Shown piece after piece: positions 52,825 to 61,325 of a stretch of DNA of 64,000 nucleotides. This stretch comes from an uncultured Sulfurovum sp. (lineage in GTDB: Bacteria; Campylobacterota; Campylobacteria; Campylobacterales; Sulfurovaceae): contig CACVAX010000006.1 of NCBI GenBank assembly GCA_902727935.1, forward strand, positions 1 to 64,000. The letters are read 5' to 3'. Each line of letters starts with the position of its first letter. Position 1 is the stretch's first letter. Position numbers and translations under genes: made by a program. The notes beneath the pieces were generated by a model. The model was not told where the DNA came from, did not search any database, and saw nothing but the letters and a program-made list of their open reading frames with translations.

Positions 52825-54267
52825 TTACGTATTATTAGACTTTTGAGCATCTTGAAAGTCTAAGGTAAAACTTGTTTTATCATTATGACTTTCTACTAAT
52901 AATTTTGCCCCCATTTCTTTTTCAATAATCAGTTTAGAAAGGTGTAACCCAATGCCATCACTCTCTTTTTTAGTAGAAAAATAAGGCTGAAATATTTTTT
53001 TAAGATACTTTTTTTCAATGCCTCCAGCATTGTCAATAACCTTGATAATAGGTTTTTCTATGATGATAGTAATTAGGGGTTTTTCTATGTCTCTTTCTAC
53101 AAAAGCATCTTTTGCATTGTTTATGAGGCTTAGTATTACCTGCTCTAACTCATTTTTTCGACTAAAGAGTTTAAAATTTTCTTGATTTTGTATGGAGAGT
53201 TGAATGTTGTGTGGCTCTAAACTGTTTTGGGCAATAGTATGACAGGTTTGACAACTTTCATGAACAGAAAATTTATTTTTGACTTTAGAAGGGTTGTAGA
53301 AGTTTCGAAAATCTTCAATGGTTGAAGACATATACTGCAATTGCTGATTGAGTTTTTCAATAATGATTAAATTTTTTTCTTCACCTTTTGAGCGTTTTTT
53401 GATGTTCATGAGTCCAAAAGAGAGTACATTAAGGGGTTGTCGCCACTGATGGGCAATGCTTGAAACCATTTTTCCCATACTCGCGAGTCTGGATTGTTGC
53501 AGTAAAATTGCTTGTTGCTCTTGTCGTTCCTCTTCTAAAAGCTTAAATTTATAGGCAACAGCAAGAGAGAGAATGATGGACTCTAAGGCAATGGCAATAT
53601 GAAAAAATGGAAAAGCAATCCCAAGAAAATTAAGTAATCCAGCATATTCGGTAATAACCGTAACCAAAACAATACCCCACCCAACAATAATAAGGTTAAA
53701 AGGAGTATCTCTTTTTTCTACATGTTGCATGGCTTCAGTCAAGACAAAAAGTATGGGAATAAACTGGGGAATAAATCTGAAAATAACGGTATGAGAGAGC
53801 AAAATCAATAAAAGAGTGTCGATAACAATTAAATAAAAAATAAAATTAATTAATTTATTAAGATTTTTAATTTTATAGTTTTTAAAGAAGCTTTTTAAAA
53901 AAAGTAGTGAAAAAATAAGCATTAGCATTTGAGAAAAATCTAAAAGAATTGGGCTTTGAAAAGGGAAAAGCGTATCAAAAGGAGCAATAAAAAGTGCATC
54001 AATATTGATTAGAAAAAAAAGTGCTGAGAGTTGTGCTAAGGCATAGTAAAGATATTGAACTTTTTTTAAGTACAGATAGAGAGCAATATTGTAAACAGTG
54101 GCTGAAATGATAATACCAAAGCAGATGGTTGCTACCATAAAAGGGAAGTTTCCATAATGGTAAAGTGTACCTGTATAAGCAGGAAAATGCTCTTCATAAA
54201 AAAAGAAGAGTACCACAAAAAGATAGAGGGCAACTAAAAAAAGTTTAAAGCTAAATACTCTATTCAT
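52825..54267 (-). CDS. Sensor histidine kinase with 7TM sensor domain
   Basis: The product (about 480 residues from the selected ATG) has seven or so transmembrane helices in the first 260 residues, similar to 7TMR-DISM sensors. A coiled coil (KLLEEERQEQQAILLQQSRL) is followed by HisKA with SSIAHQWRQPLNVLSFG, the histidine being the phosphoacceptor. The ATPase domain has NLIN-type NNAKDAF, DNAGGIE and GIGLHLSK. A CQTCH motif (53239-53253) lies between the kinase subdomains. Its start overlaps the response regulator stop by eight bases; an ATG 33 bases upstream is also possible. Confidence 0.85.
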   Translation of the reverse strand: MNRVFSFKLFLVALYLFVVLFFFYEEHFPAYTGTLYHYGNFPFMVATICFGIIISATVYNIALYLYLKKVQYLYYALAQLSALFFLINIDALFIAPFDTLFPFQSPILLDFSQMLMLIFSLLFLKSFFKNYKIKNLNKLINFIFYLIVIDTLLLILLSHTVIFRFIPQFIPILFVLTEAMQHVEKRDTPFNLIIVGWGIVLVTVITEYAGLLNFLGIAFPFFHIAIALESIILSLAVAYKFKLLEEERQEQQAILLQQSRLASMGKMVSSIAHQWRQPLNVLSFGLMNIKKRSKGEEKNLIIIEKLNQQLQYMSSTIEDFRNFYNPSKVKNKFSVHESCQTCHTIAQNSLEPHNIQLSIQNQENFKLFSRKNELEQVILSLINNAKDAFVERDIEKPLITIIIEKPIIKVIDNAGGIEKKYLKKIFQPYFSTKKESDGIGLHLSKLIIEKEMGAKLLVESHNDKTSFTLDFQDAQKSNNT

Positions 54268-54943
54268 TGAGTTGGATTTTATATCCTGTTTTAGAAACAT
54301 TTTTAATCACATCTTTATGAATGAGTTTACGTAAATCATGCACCAAAGAACGAAGAGCTGAACCACTCATCCCTTTATCGTACCAAATATGGTTTTCCAG
54401 TTCTTGATAGGTTACGGTTCTATGTTTATGTTTTATCAATAAATTAAGAAATTTAGTTTGAGAAATGCTAAGTCCAATAATCTCATTATTATTGACTATT
54501 AATGTCTGATTTAATAGGTCATATTGATAATTTTGTGTTAAATCAATCAACGAAGGGTTCAGTTCTTTTAGCTGATTAAAACAGAGTTTCAACGCTTCTT
54601 CTAGTTGTTCTTCTTGAATGGGTTTAATGAGATATTTTACCAATTTTAACTCTATGGCTTGAAGGAGGTATTGGGTGTTGGTATAGGCAGTGGTAATGAT
54701 AATAGGTGTTGTTTCATCTTCTTGACGTATCTGTTTAGAAAACGCTAATCCATTCATTTTTGGCATTTCTATATCGGTAATGATAATATCAGGTTTTTTT
54801 TCAGCATAAACTTCTAAGGCTTCTTGACCATTATTTGCTACATAAATTTCTAAAAAATAATCCTCAAGATACTCTATAACCATCTCACGTATCAGTGCAT
54901 CATCTTCAAGGTATAAAAGGGAATATTGTGTTTTTTTATTCAA
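54260..54943 (-). CDS. OmpR/PhoB-type response regulator
   Basis: The 227-residue protein has a receiver domain. The acidic pair is in YLEDDALI, the phosphoacceptor Asp (in IIITDIEMPKMNGLAFSKQI) is near residue 56, and the signalling residues are TTAYT and the lysine of LIKPIQ. The C-terminal winged helix (about 135-227) has SQTKFLNLLIKHKHRTVTYQ and the recognition-helix region SALRSLVHDLRKLI. It is co-transcribed with the kinase from the minus strand and faces the lipoprotein pair across a 75-base gap. Confidence 0.88.
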   Translation of the reverse strand: MNKKTQYSLLYLEDDALIREMVIEYLEDYFLEIYVANNGQEALEVYAEKKPDIIITDIEMPKMNGLAFSKQIRQEDETTPIIITTAYTNTQYLLQAIELKLVKYLIKPIQEEQLEEALKLCFNQLKELNPSLIDLTQNYQYDLLNQTLIVNNNEIIGLSISQTKFLNLLIKHKHRTVTYQELENHIWYDKGMSGSALRSLVHDLRKLIHKDVIKNVSKTGYKIQLNE

Positions 54944-55018
54944 AATTGTTTACTTTAAGCTGTTTTATATCAAAGTATATTATGATTTTAGTATAAAGCG
55001 AGTAAAGCAAGGAGTTTT

Positions 55019-56359
55019 ATGCAAAATATTTTTTTAATTTTAGGGATGATACTGATTTTTATTGGTTGTGGAAGTTCACAAGATAGCAGACAAAGCATGA
55101 GAGAAAATTTTCCTCAAAATATTGTTTTGAGCCTTCCTTTGAAACTTGAAGAAAACAGGGAGATGTTAACCAATCAAAGTACCAAAAGTTATACTTATGA
55201 AATGATGCAGTTTACGTTATTGAAGATACGAGACAAAAGCAGTGAACTACAATTTAACAGTATTTTAATTCAAAAAGTTTTTCCAGAGATAGAAGCATTT
55301 TGTAGTGATTTTGTAAAGGGTGAATCTTGTACCATTCCAGCTGGTACATTTTTCATACAGCTTACAAAACCTGAATTAAGAGCCTTAAAAAAGCGTTATG
55401 GTGCTTTAGATATTGTGTTTGAGGTGAACAGTTCTTTGTCTTTTGGAGAGATGATACTGGTTAAGGAAATGGAGGATACCTCTTACGATTACCGTTTAAA
55501 GGTTGATATCTTAAATATCTATCAGAGTATTATGGGTGAGGCGTATGAGACATTTTACAATCAAAAAATGTTAAAAAAACAGCAAAATTTTGCATGGTCT
55601 CATGAAAATAATAACAGTTATGTCTCTTTAGAAGAGGAGTCCAGTTTATTAAAAGAGGTTTTTACTATGGAGCTACTAATGACCAAAGAAAACAAAGAGA
55701 TAGCACATGTCTATAGAAAGAATCAATATTTAGAGAGTAGTTCTATGAATACTTTAACATGGATAAAAAATAATGACCATAACAACAGTTATAATTTTAC
55801 CTACAATGATAATTACACAGCCTCGCAGGGAAAGATTTCAGATGGGCTAGGATTTCATCTGGAAAGCAGTTTTTATGACAATGCTCAGACGGTTGTTTTT
55901 TTTGATAACAACGGTTTTGAATTAGGGCAGGATGGTTGTGGAGGATACGATGGATGCCTGTTAGACGATAAATCAACATGGAGTACGGTGTACGAAGAGG
56001 AGCTTAATGCTTCTGTTTTAGATGAACTTGCACAGTTTGAACTCTTTGCACGAAATATTATCGATCAAAATAGCTCATTGGAAGAGGGAGAATATTTTTT
56101 AGTGCCTAAGGATGTTTTGTTAGAAGAGAATCTCAATGAAACAATTCTTCAACAGCATATTGGTAAATTTTTAGTTAACAATCAAGAGGCTCAAGGGATT
56201 CTTTACAATCAAGAATTTACTGATGGATTGGATGGGGTTAGCATTTATAGGGGGCTTTCTATGTTTGATAATAGTTACCAAGCGATAGAAGAGGTAGCTT
56301 ATCCTAATTTTATTGTTCAAAATGAGATTAAAGAAGAGGTATTTCAATGGTACGAATAG
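55019..56359 (+). CDS. Secreted lipoprotein, paralogue A
   Basis: The 446-residue protein has a lipoprotein signal peptide ending at FIGC (cysteine about residue 17). No known domain is recognised. It contains cysteine-flanked segments such as FCSDFVKGESCTIPAG (about 97-112) and GCGGYDGCLLDDKSTW, plus EEGEYFLVPKD. Corresponding segments occur in the next gene. It starts after AAGCAAGGAGTTTT. It lies divergent from the response regulator, so it may be part of the regulon, as inferred from position only. Confidence 0.55.
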   Translation: MQNIFLILGMILIFIGCGSSQDSRQSMRENFPQNIVLSLPLKLEENREMLTNQSTKSYTYEMMQFTLLKIRDKSSELQFNSILIQKVFPEIEAFCSDFVKGESCTIPAGTFFIQLTKPELRALKKRYGALDIVFEVNSSLSFGEMILVKEMEDTSYDYRLKVDILNIYQSIMGEAYETFYNQKMLKKQQNFAWSHENNNSYVSLEEESSLLKEVFTMELLMTKENKEIAHVYRKNQYLESSSMNTLTWIKNNDHNNSYNFTYNDNYTASQGKISDGLGFHLESSFYDNAQTVVFFDNNGFELGQDGCGGYDGCLLDDKSTWSTVYEEELNASVLDELAQFELFARNIIDQNSSLEEGEYFLVPKDVLLEENLNETILQQHIGKFLVNNQEAQGILYNQEFTDGLDGVSIYRGLSMFDNSYQAIEEVAYPNFIVQNEIKEEVFQWYE

Positions 56360-57780
56360 TTTTAACGCTTATTGTTATTGTGCTTCTAGGGTGTGGTGTT
56401 CAAATGAAAACTGAAACCATTGAAATACCTATAAAAATATCTGTTGATATCCCAAATAGTTTAACTACAAATACTGAGACTACTCAAAAAATTTCTAAAC
56501 AAGAAAAGACAAGCAGTAAAATTTTAGATCTTAATGATTATAATAATGAGTCAGTTGGGCATCGCGTTTTAACGGAAAAAACTTATTTAATTGAATCGAT
56601 TATTAAAGACATAAAGTTTAATATTGTTTTAGAGAACTCTGTAATTAATGAGGTGAATACTTTATGTAAAGATGTACTGCTTAATAAAGTTTGTACTTTA
56701 ACTGAAAACAGTGTACAGCTTAAAGTCACCGAAGCATTGGTGACTGAGTATGAGAAGTATTATCCTAAAGGGTTTAGGATAAATGAAAAAAGCATAGGAA
56801 GAGAGATACCTTTTGGGGTGATTGAGTTTGTAAAATATGATAACAATCATAGCTATCACTATTCTTTAAATACAGACTTAACAGAAATCTCTAATCAACT
56901 TTATACGAAAGAGTATGTTCTTGACCCTGATTACAGTAGTGTCATCCAAAATGTACAATGGTCAGAAGATAATAATACCATACTTTCAACACTCGATACG
57001 AAGTATGTAGGAGAACAAACGAATCTTCCTTGGACACTCTATTATAAAAATAAACCTACGCTTGATGAAAAGATGCATTTGTTTAATACTTCTGCACCTC
57101 TTCCACCAGAGAGGGGAGATATTTTTAATTTTGATTTGATAAAAAAGTATGATGTAAACAATACAAATATCTTTAAATTGAATGATATTCAAATAACCTA
57201 TGAGTTTGGAGAACGTTATATTGAGCAACTCTCTTCTTATGGTAGGGTGAATGATAATATCGGTATTAACCGTTACAGTCATAATGGCATTTTAGAAGAT
57301 TATGGAAGCACAAAAAGTAGAGCAGATGAAATTTTTGATGAAAATGGTACAACCACTGCGTCAACTTATTGTAGTGATAGTGAGTATGATGAGTGTTCGC
57401 TTTATGACCCTTCTTCATGGTACATTGACACCAATGATACAGCTCAATTTGAAGCTTTTGATGGTTTGGATTTTTATGAACTTAAAATTACAGAAGGTAA
57501 TTTAAAAGATGGAGAGTACTTCTTGCTTCCTGCTAACTTTAATGAGACCAATCCAACAATAGAGTCGATAATCACCCATAACATAGGAAGTTTTGTCGTC
57601 CTCGAAGAGAAACGACAAGGTGCTCTCTATGATAGTACCGTGCTTGATAAGTTGGATACATTAAAACTGTTCTATGCAACCTACAATCAACAGTTATCCA
57701 CACCACTTACACAACGAGATGGAACACAGTTTAGAGAAATTACAGGGGAAGATTTACCAATATTTGGTTTGTTTCCTTGA
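56347..57780 (+). CDS. Secreted lipoprotein, paralogue B
   Basis: The 477-residue protein has a signal peptide with lipobox LLGC (cysteine about residue 16). It matches the upstream lipoprotein in plan: a CKDVLLNKVCTLTEN segment in the same place as the CSDFVKGESCTIP segment, WSEDNNT against WSHENNN, YDECSLYDPSSW against YDGCLLDDKSTW, and LKDGEYFLLP against LEEGEYFLVP. It starts 13 bases before the end of the upstream gene, so the two are translationally coupled. Ends with GEDLPIFGLFP. Function unknown. Confidence 0.55.
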   Translation: MVRIVLTLIVIVLLGCGVQMKTETIEIPIKISVDIPNSLTTNTETTQKISKQEKTSSKILDLNDYNNESVGHRVLTEKTYLIESIIKDIKFNIVLENSVINEVNTLCKDVLLNKVCTLTENSVQLKVTEALVTEYEKYYPKGFRINEKSIGREIPFGVIEFVKYDNNHSYHYSLNTDLTEISNQLYTKEYVLDPDYSSVIQNVQWSEDNNTILSTLDTKYVGEQTNLPWTLYYKNKPTLDEKMHLFNTSAPLPPERGDIFNFDLIKKYDVNNTNIFKLNDIQITYEFGERYIEQLSSYGRVNDNIGINRYSHNGILEDYGSTKSRADEIFDENGTTTASTYCSDSEYDECSLYDPSSWYIDTNDTAQFEAFDGLDFYELKITEGNLKDGEYFLLPANFNETNPTIESIITHNIGSFVVLEEKRQGALYDSTVLDKLDTLKLFYATYNQQLSTPLTQRDGTQFREITGEDLPIFGLFP

Positions 57781-57797
57781 TAACGGAGCATTGTCTC

Positions 57798-59486
57798 TCA
57801 ATCTTCAACAAACTCCACCCCATCTTTAGAGCCAATCAGTAAAAACGCTCTAAGTTTAGGAGTGGCTTGAATGCTATCAAGTTTTAAATACCCTTTGACT
57901 TGATTGATTCCCTCTTTTTTTATGCTCTTATAATTATCTTTGCTCTTAAGCCATTTGAGTTCAAAGAGGTAGTTGTTGGGTACTTTTTCATCTCTTCCAA
58001 GCAGTAAAATGTCAGGATATTTGTTGTTCTTTTCAGGTTGTGAGTCAATAAAATAAAACTCAGCAAAACTCAATAGAGAGAGAACAATGGAGTGAAAATG
58101 TTTTTCATCAAAACCGTAGTGGTCTCGGTTGGAAAGAGTTTTGATGACTTCATTCAGTTGATTTGAAAAAGGCTCTGTGTCACCCAATGCCAAAGCTCTT
58201 AGTATGCTTTTTATATCTGTACTCATCTTTAGGTTATTTCTGTTTTGAAGCTCCAGAGCAAAATAGTTAAAATAGAGCATTTTTATTACATAATTGGGTA
58301 TTTGAAATTGTAACTCTTCTGAAAAGAGTTCTTCTTTGATGGTGATGAAACCCATTGAATAGATAAGAGTTATAAAGTCATCTCTTGAAAATACTTTATT
58401 TAAATCATATCGGTCTTTAATCATCCCTGTTACACTGTTTTCTTCTATTAAACTTTTGAGTATGTCATAATTTTTGTCAGCATCACCAATATTAAAGAGT
58501 TTCATAATGGCTTTATAGTCAGAGGCAACATTGGCATCTAACATCTTTTTAGGCAGTCTACATTTTTCATAATTAAAGTTAGAGATAAAGTAGTTCACCA
58601 ACGTTGCATTGTAGATTCGTTTTTCTGCTTCACTGCTAAACAAGTAGCCGTTGTACCATGTTTTAATTTTTTCCAACAGTACATCTTGGTCTATCTCTTT
58701 ACACTTTTGAAATATAGAGTTTTCTAAAACGTAAGCTACCTCTTCTTGTGTAAACCCTGCCAAAGCATTAAAAGCTTGTTTGTGTGAGATATTAGAGACA
58801 ATATTAAACCCAGAGCTTAGACTATCTAGGGTAATAGGCGTGACCCCTGTAATAAACATCTTTTGAACCGTTCCTGAAAAGGTGGCTGTTTTTAACACTT
58901 CATAAAAACTTCTTACAAAGCCTCCTTTCCCTACTATCTCTAAAAAGTCATTCATATTATAGGCTAAAATAGCATTGGCAAACTGGTCATATTCATCTAT
59001 CAGTAGATAAATTTTATCATTTTTTGTGATTTCAAAAAAATACTCCATTAATGAAGTAGGATTATGTATTTCTTCTAATTTATGAATATACTTCTCTTCA
59101 TAAGCATAGTTTTGCAAATAGCTTCTAATGGCTATTCTAGTTTTAAAGGTAAACCTTTCATAAATTTTATCTATGCTGCTGTCTACATTTATCCCAGAAA
59201 ACTCAAAAAACAGAATCCGAAAACTATTTTTTAAGGGTGTAGAATGTTGTCCAATATAGGTATCATGAAACATCGCTTCAAACTCATCTTGGCTCTTTTC
59301 ATCATAATAGTATTGCAATGTTGACAAAAAGAGGGATTTACCAAAACGTCGTGGGCGTAAAAAAATAACAAAATCTTCATTAAGATTTTCGAGTGTTTCA
59401 ATAAAGTGCGTTTTATCAACATAAAAATAGTCATTATTAATTTTTATTTTTCTAAAGTTACTGTTTCCATAAATTATTTTTTTCAT
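57798..59486 (-). CDS. AAA-ATPase-like protein with C-terminal PD-(D/E)XK domain
   Basis: The 562-residue product (from the second ATG of the frame, MKKIIYGNSNFRKI, preceded by AAAAGGCGAATA) has a degenerate AAA-ATPase-like N-terminus. Key residues are YVDKTHFIETL, LRPRRFGKSLFLSTL (P-loop-like) and LLIDEYDQF (Walker B). The C-terminal PDDEXK_9-type region carries YPDILLL and FELKWLK, the D and E-x-K pair. This family is abundant in Bacteroidetes and Campylobacterota and often duplicated. Its role is unknown. The gene runs towards the lipoprotein pair, with a 17-base gap. Confidence 0.75.
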   Translation of the reverse strand: MKKIIYGNSNFRKIKINNDYFYVDKTHFIETLENLNEDFVIFLRPRRFGKSLFLSTLQYYYDEKSQDEFEAMFHDTYIGQHSTPLKNSFRILFFEFSGINVDSSIDKIYERFTFKTRIAIRSYLQNYAYEEKYIHKLEEIHNPTSLMEYFFEITKNDKIYLLIDEYDQFANAILAYNMNDFLEIVGKGGFVRSFYEVLKTATFSGTVQKMFITGVTPITLDSLSSGFNIVSNISHKQAFNALAGFTQEEVAYVLENSIFQKCKEIDQDVLLEKIKTWYNGYLFSSEAEKRIYNATLVNYFISNFNYEKCRLPKKMLDANVASDYKAIMKLFNIGDADKNYDILKSLIEENSVTGMIKDRYDLNKVFSRDDFITLIYSMGFITIKEELFSEELQFQIPNYVIKMLYFNYFALELQNRNNLKMSTDIKSILRALALGDTEPFSNQLNEVIKTLSNRDHYGFDEKHFHSIVLSLLSFAEFYFIDSQPEKNNKYPDILLLGRDEKVPNNYLFELKWLKSKDNYKSIKKEGINQVKGYLKLDSIQATPKLRAFLLIGSKDGVEFVED

Positions 59487-59847
59487 TATTCGCCTTTTAC
59501 TTTCTATCACCATAAGTATATCCAACTTTGATGACTAGAGAATATTTCTAACCTATAAGAATATAAAAGAATACTTTAAAACAAAAATAAAAATAAATAA
59601 TATAATATAACTCTTAGTTATTAAAAAGTAGCATAAAAAATAATTTTTCCGACAAAAATCTGACAATTTTTCTCTATTATTTAGATTATAAATAGGAAGA
59701 TAGGTACAGGGGAAGGTGCTTTGTCTATTTCTATGTTATGCATCAAATCGCAAAATAAACAGTTGTTACTGTTAAAACATCTAAATTTTAAACTAACCAT
59801 AGACAACACTATCGTTATTTTAAAGTTTAATACAATAAGGGAGTATT
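59487..59847. other. Intergenic region before the surface array
   Basis: The 361 bases hold no gene. The stretch is AT-rich on the left. AAGGGAG (59837-59843) is the ribosome binding site for the first array gene. TACAAT at 59831-59836 is too close to the start codon to be its -10. No other promoter is convincing. Confidence 0.35.
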
Positions 59848-61311
59848 ATGAAACAATTACTTAGACAATTACAGTTGGCAGTGTTTTCACTACTGCTTAC
59901 TCATAGTTATGCTTTTGCTGAGGATACCATAACATTTGATACTGGTAGTGTCAACATTAGTAATTTTGTGAATGCAAATACCACAACAACAAATTATGGA
60001 ACAATATTCTTCTATGTTACAGGAAGTAATGCCTCCACAGGAATAGCAAGAGGCTTATTAGTTGATTCTTCAGATGCTGTGTTCACAAATAATTATGATG
60101 ATTTAGATTTGGGAAATGCAAATACTGACGCAGACTATTTGGTTATTTATACTGATGGGAGAGAAGTTGAATTTAAATCTTTTGGCTTTATGACTTTTGG
60201 TACGGCTCAGTATAGTAGTTTGATTATATATGCTTATAAAGATGGTGTATTACTTGGGAATGAAACTTTAACACCAAATGGAACTACATATCCATCTAGT
60301 GGTTCTGGAACTGAAACAGTAACTTTAACTGATAATATTTTCAAAAAGGTAGATGAGATTCGTATTATAGGACACAGTTCTGGTGGTGGGACTTCACATT
60401 TTGATATTGGTGGACAGGTAGTAATTGATAATTTGGTAGTCGGAGATGCAGCAGTCCCAATAGACACAACCCCACCAATCCTCTCATCCCTAAGCCATGA
60501 CAGCATAACGCAAACCAGTGCAAACCTAAACGCAACATCCAACGAAGATGGAAGAATGTATTATGTTCTAAGTACCTCTTCCTCTTCTCCAACAGCTGAT
60601 GACGTAATTAATAACAGTGTAACAGGTTCTGTTAAAAATGGCGACAGTGCTGTAACGGCTAACATGGCAAAAACATTTAATATCACTGGATTAACGGCTG
60701 GGATTACTTATTATTATTATGTGGTGGCTAAAGATGGGGCTGATAATAAAAGTGGGGTTTCTAATGGAGTCTTTACGACGACTTCGGCTATTAATTCTGA
60801 CGCAACATTAACAGCAGGAAGTACCGTAACTGAACCAGTAAATCTTTCTAGTATAGCTGATACTACAGCTGAAGCTGTTTCTCTTTTTGATTTTCAAATT
60901 AGCGATGGAGGAGGGGGTGATATGCTTAATACTGATGTTTCTCAAATAGTTTTACATACCTCTGGAACAGCTGATTTTTCTAAAGTAACATGGAAACTTA
61001 ATGGAAATGATGCTTCAGGAGTGCAGGGAGTTTATAATGATGGAAGCAATACCTTAACCTTTTCTGGGCTTTCTATCTCGGTAGCTGATGGAGCGAATGA
61101 GACTTACACCGTTTCAGGGTATTACAATAGTCCAATAGGACTGACAAACAAAGAAACGTACATTTTATCTCTTGATGGAGATACTGACTTAACCCTTAGT
61201 GCCAGTGGTACACAGATGAGTGGGGCTAACAGTGAAGTTAACAATGGTACTGGTACTCAAGTGGATATTATAGCTAGTAAATTACTGTTTCAGACAGAAC
61301 CATCTAATTAA
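59848..61311 (+). CDS. Secreted surface protein 1 of an Ig-like array
   Basis: The 487-residue protein has a signal peptide (about 1-25, ending SYAFA). A jelly-roll/lectin-like N-terminal domain follows (about 25-205, with GGQVVIDNLVV near the end), then a fibronectin-type-III-like domain (about 210-312, YYYYVVAKDGADNKSGVSNG). The C-terminal module (about 325-475) starts SDATLTAGSTVTEPVN. It ends IIASKLLFQTEPSN with no domain after that strand. The same module and tail strand occur in the next gene. It has no anchor at the C-terminus. Confidence 0.65.
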   Translation: MKQLLRQLQLAVFSLLLTHSYAFAEDTITFDTGSVNISNFVNANTTTTNYGTIFFYVTGSNASTGIARGLLVDSSDAVFTNNYDDLDLGNANTDADYLVIYTDGREVEFKSFGFMTFGTAQYSSLIIYAYKDGVLLGNETLTPNGTTYPSSGSGTETVTLTDNIFKKVDEIRIIGHSSGGGTSHFDIGGQVVIDNLVVGDAAVPIDTTPPILSSLSHDSITQTSANLNATSNEDGRMYYVLSTSSSSPTADDVINNSVTGSVKNGDSAVTANMAKTFNITGLTAGITYYYYVVAKDGADNKSGVSNGVFTTTSAINSDATLTAGSTVTEPVNLSSIADTTAEAVSLFDFQISDGGGGDMLNTDVSQIVLHTSGTADFSKVTWKLNGNDASGVQGVYNDGSNTLTFSGLSISVADGANETYTVSGYYNSPIGLTNKETYILSLDGDTDLTLSASGTQMSGANSEVNNGTGTQVDIIASKLLFQTEPSN

Positions 61312-61325
61312 AAAAGGAAATAAAG

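Noticed and set aside
53239-53253. CQTCH as evidence for a c-type cytochrome
   Set aside because: It sits in the cytoplasmic half of a histidine kinase; no other heme features or signal peptide context.
59487-59525. Longer start of the AAA-ATPase/PD-(D/E)XK gene (13 extra residues)
   Set aside because: The extension has no ribosome binding site; AAAAGG lies just before the internal ATG and the family begins near MKKIIYGNSNFRKI.
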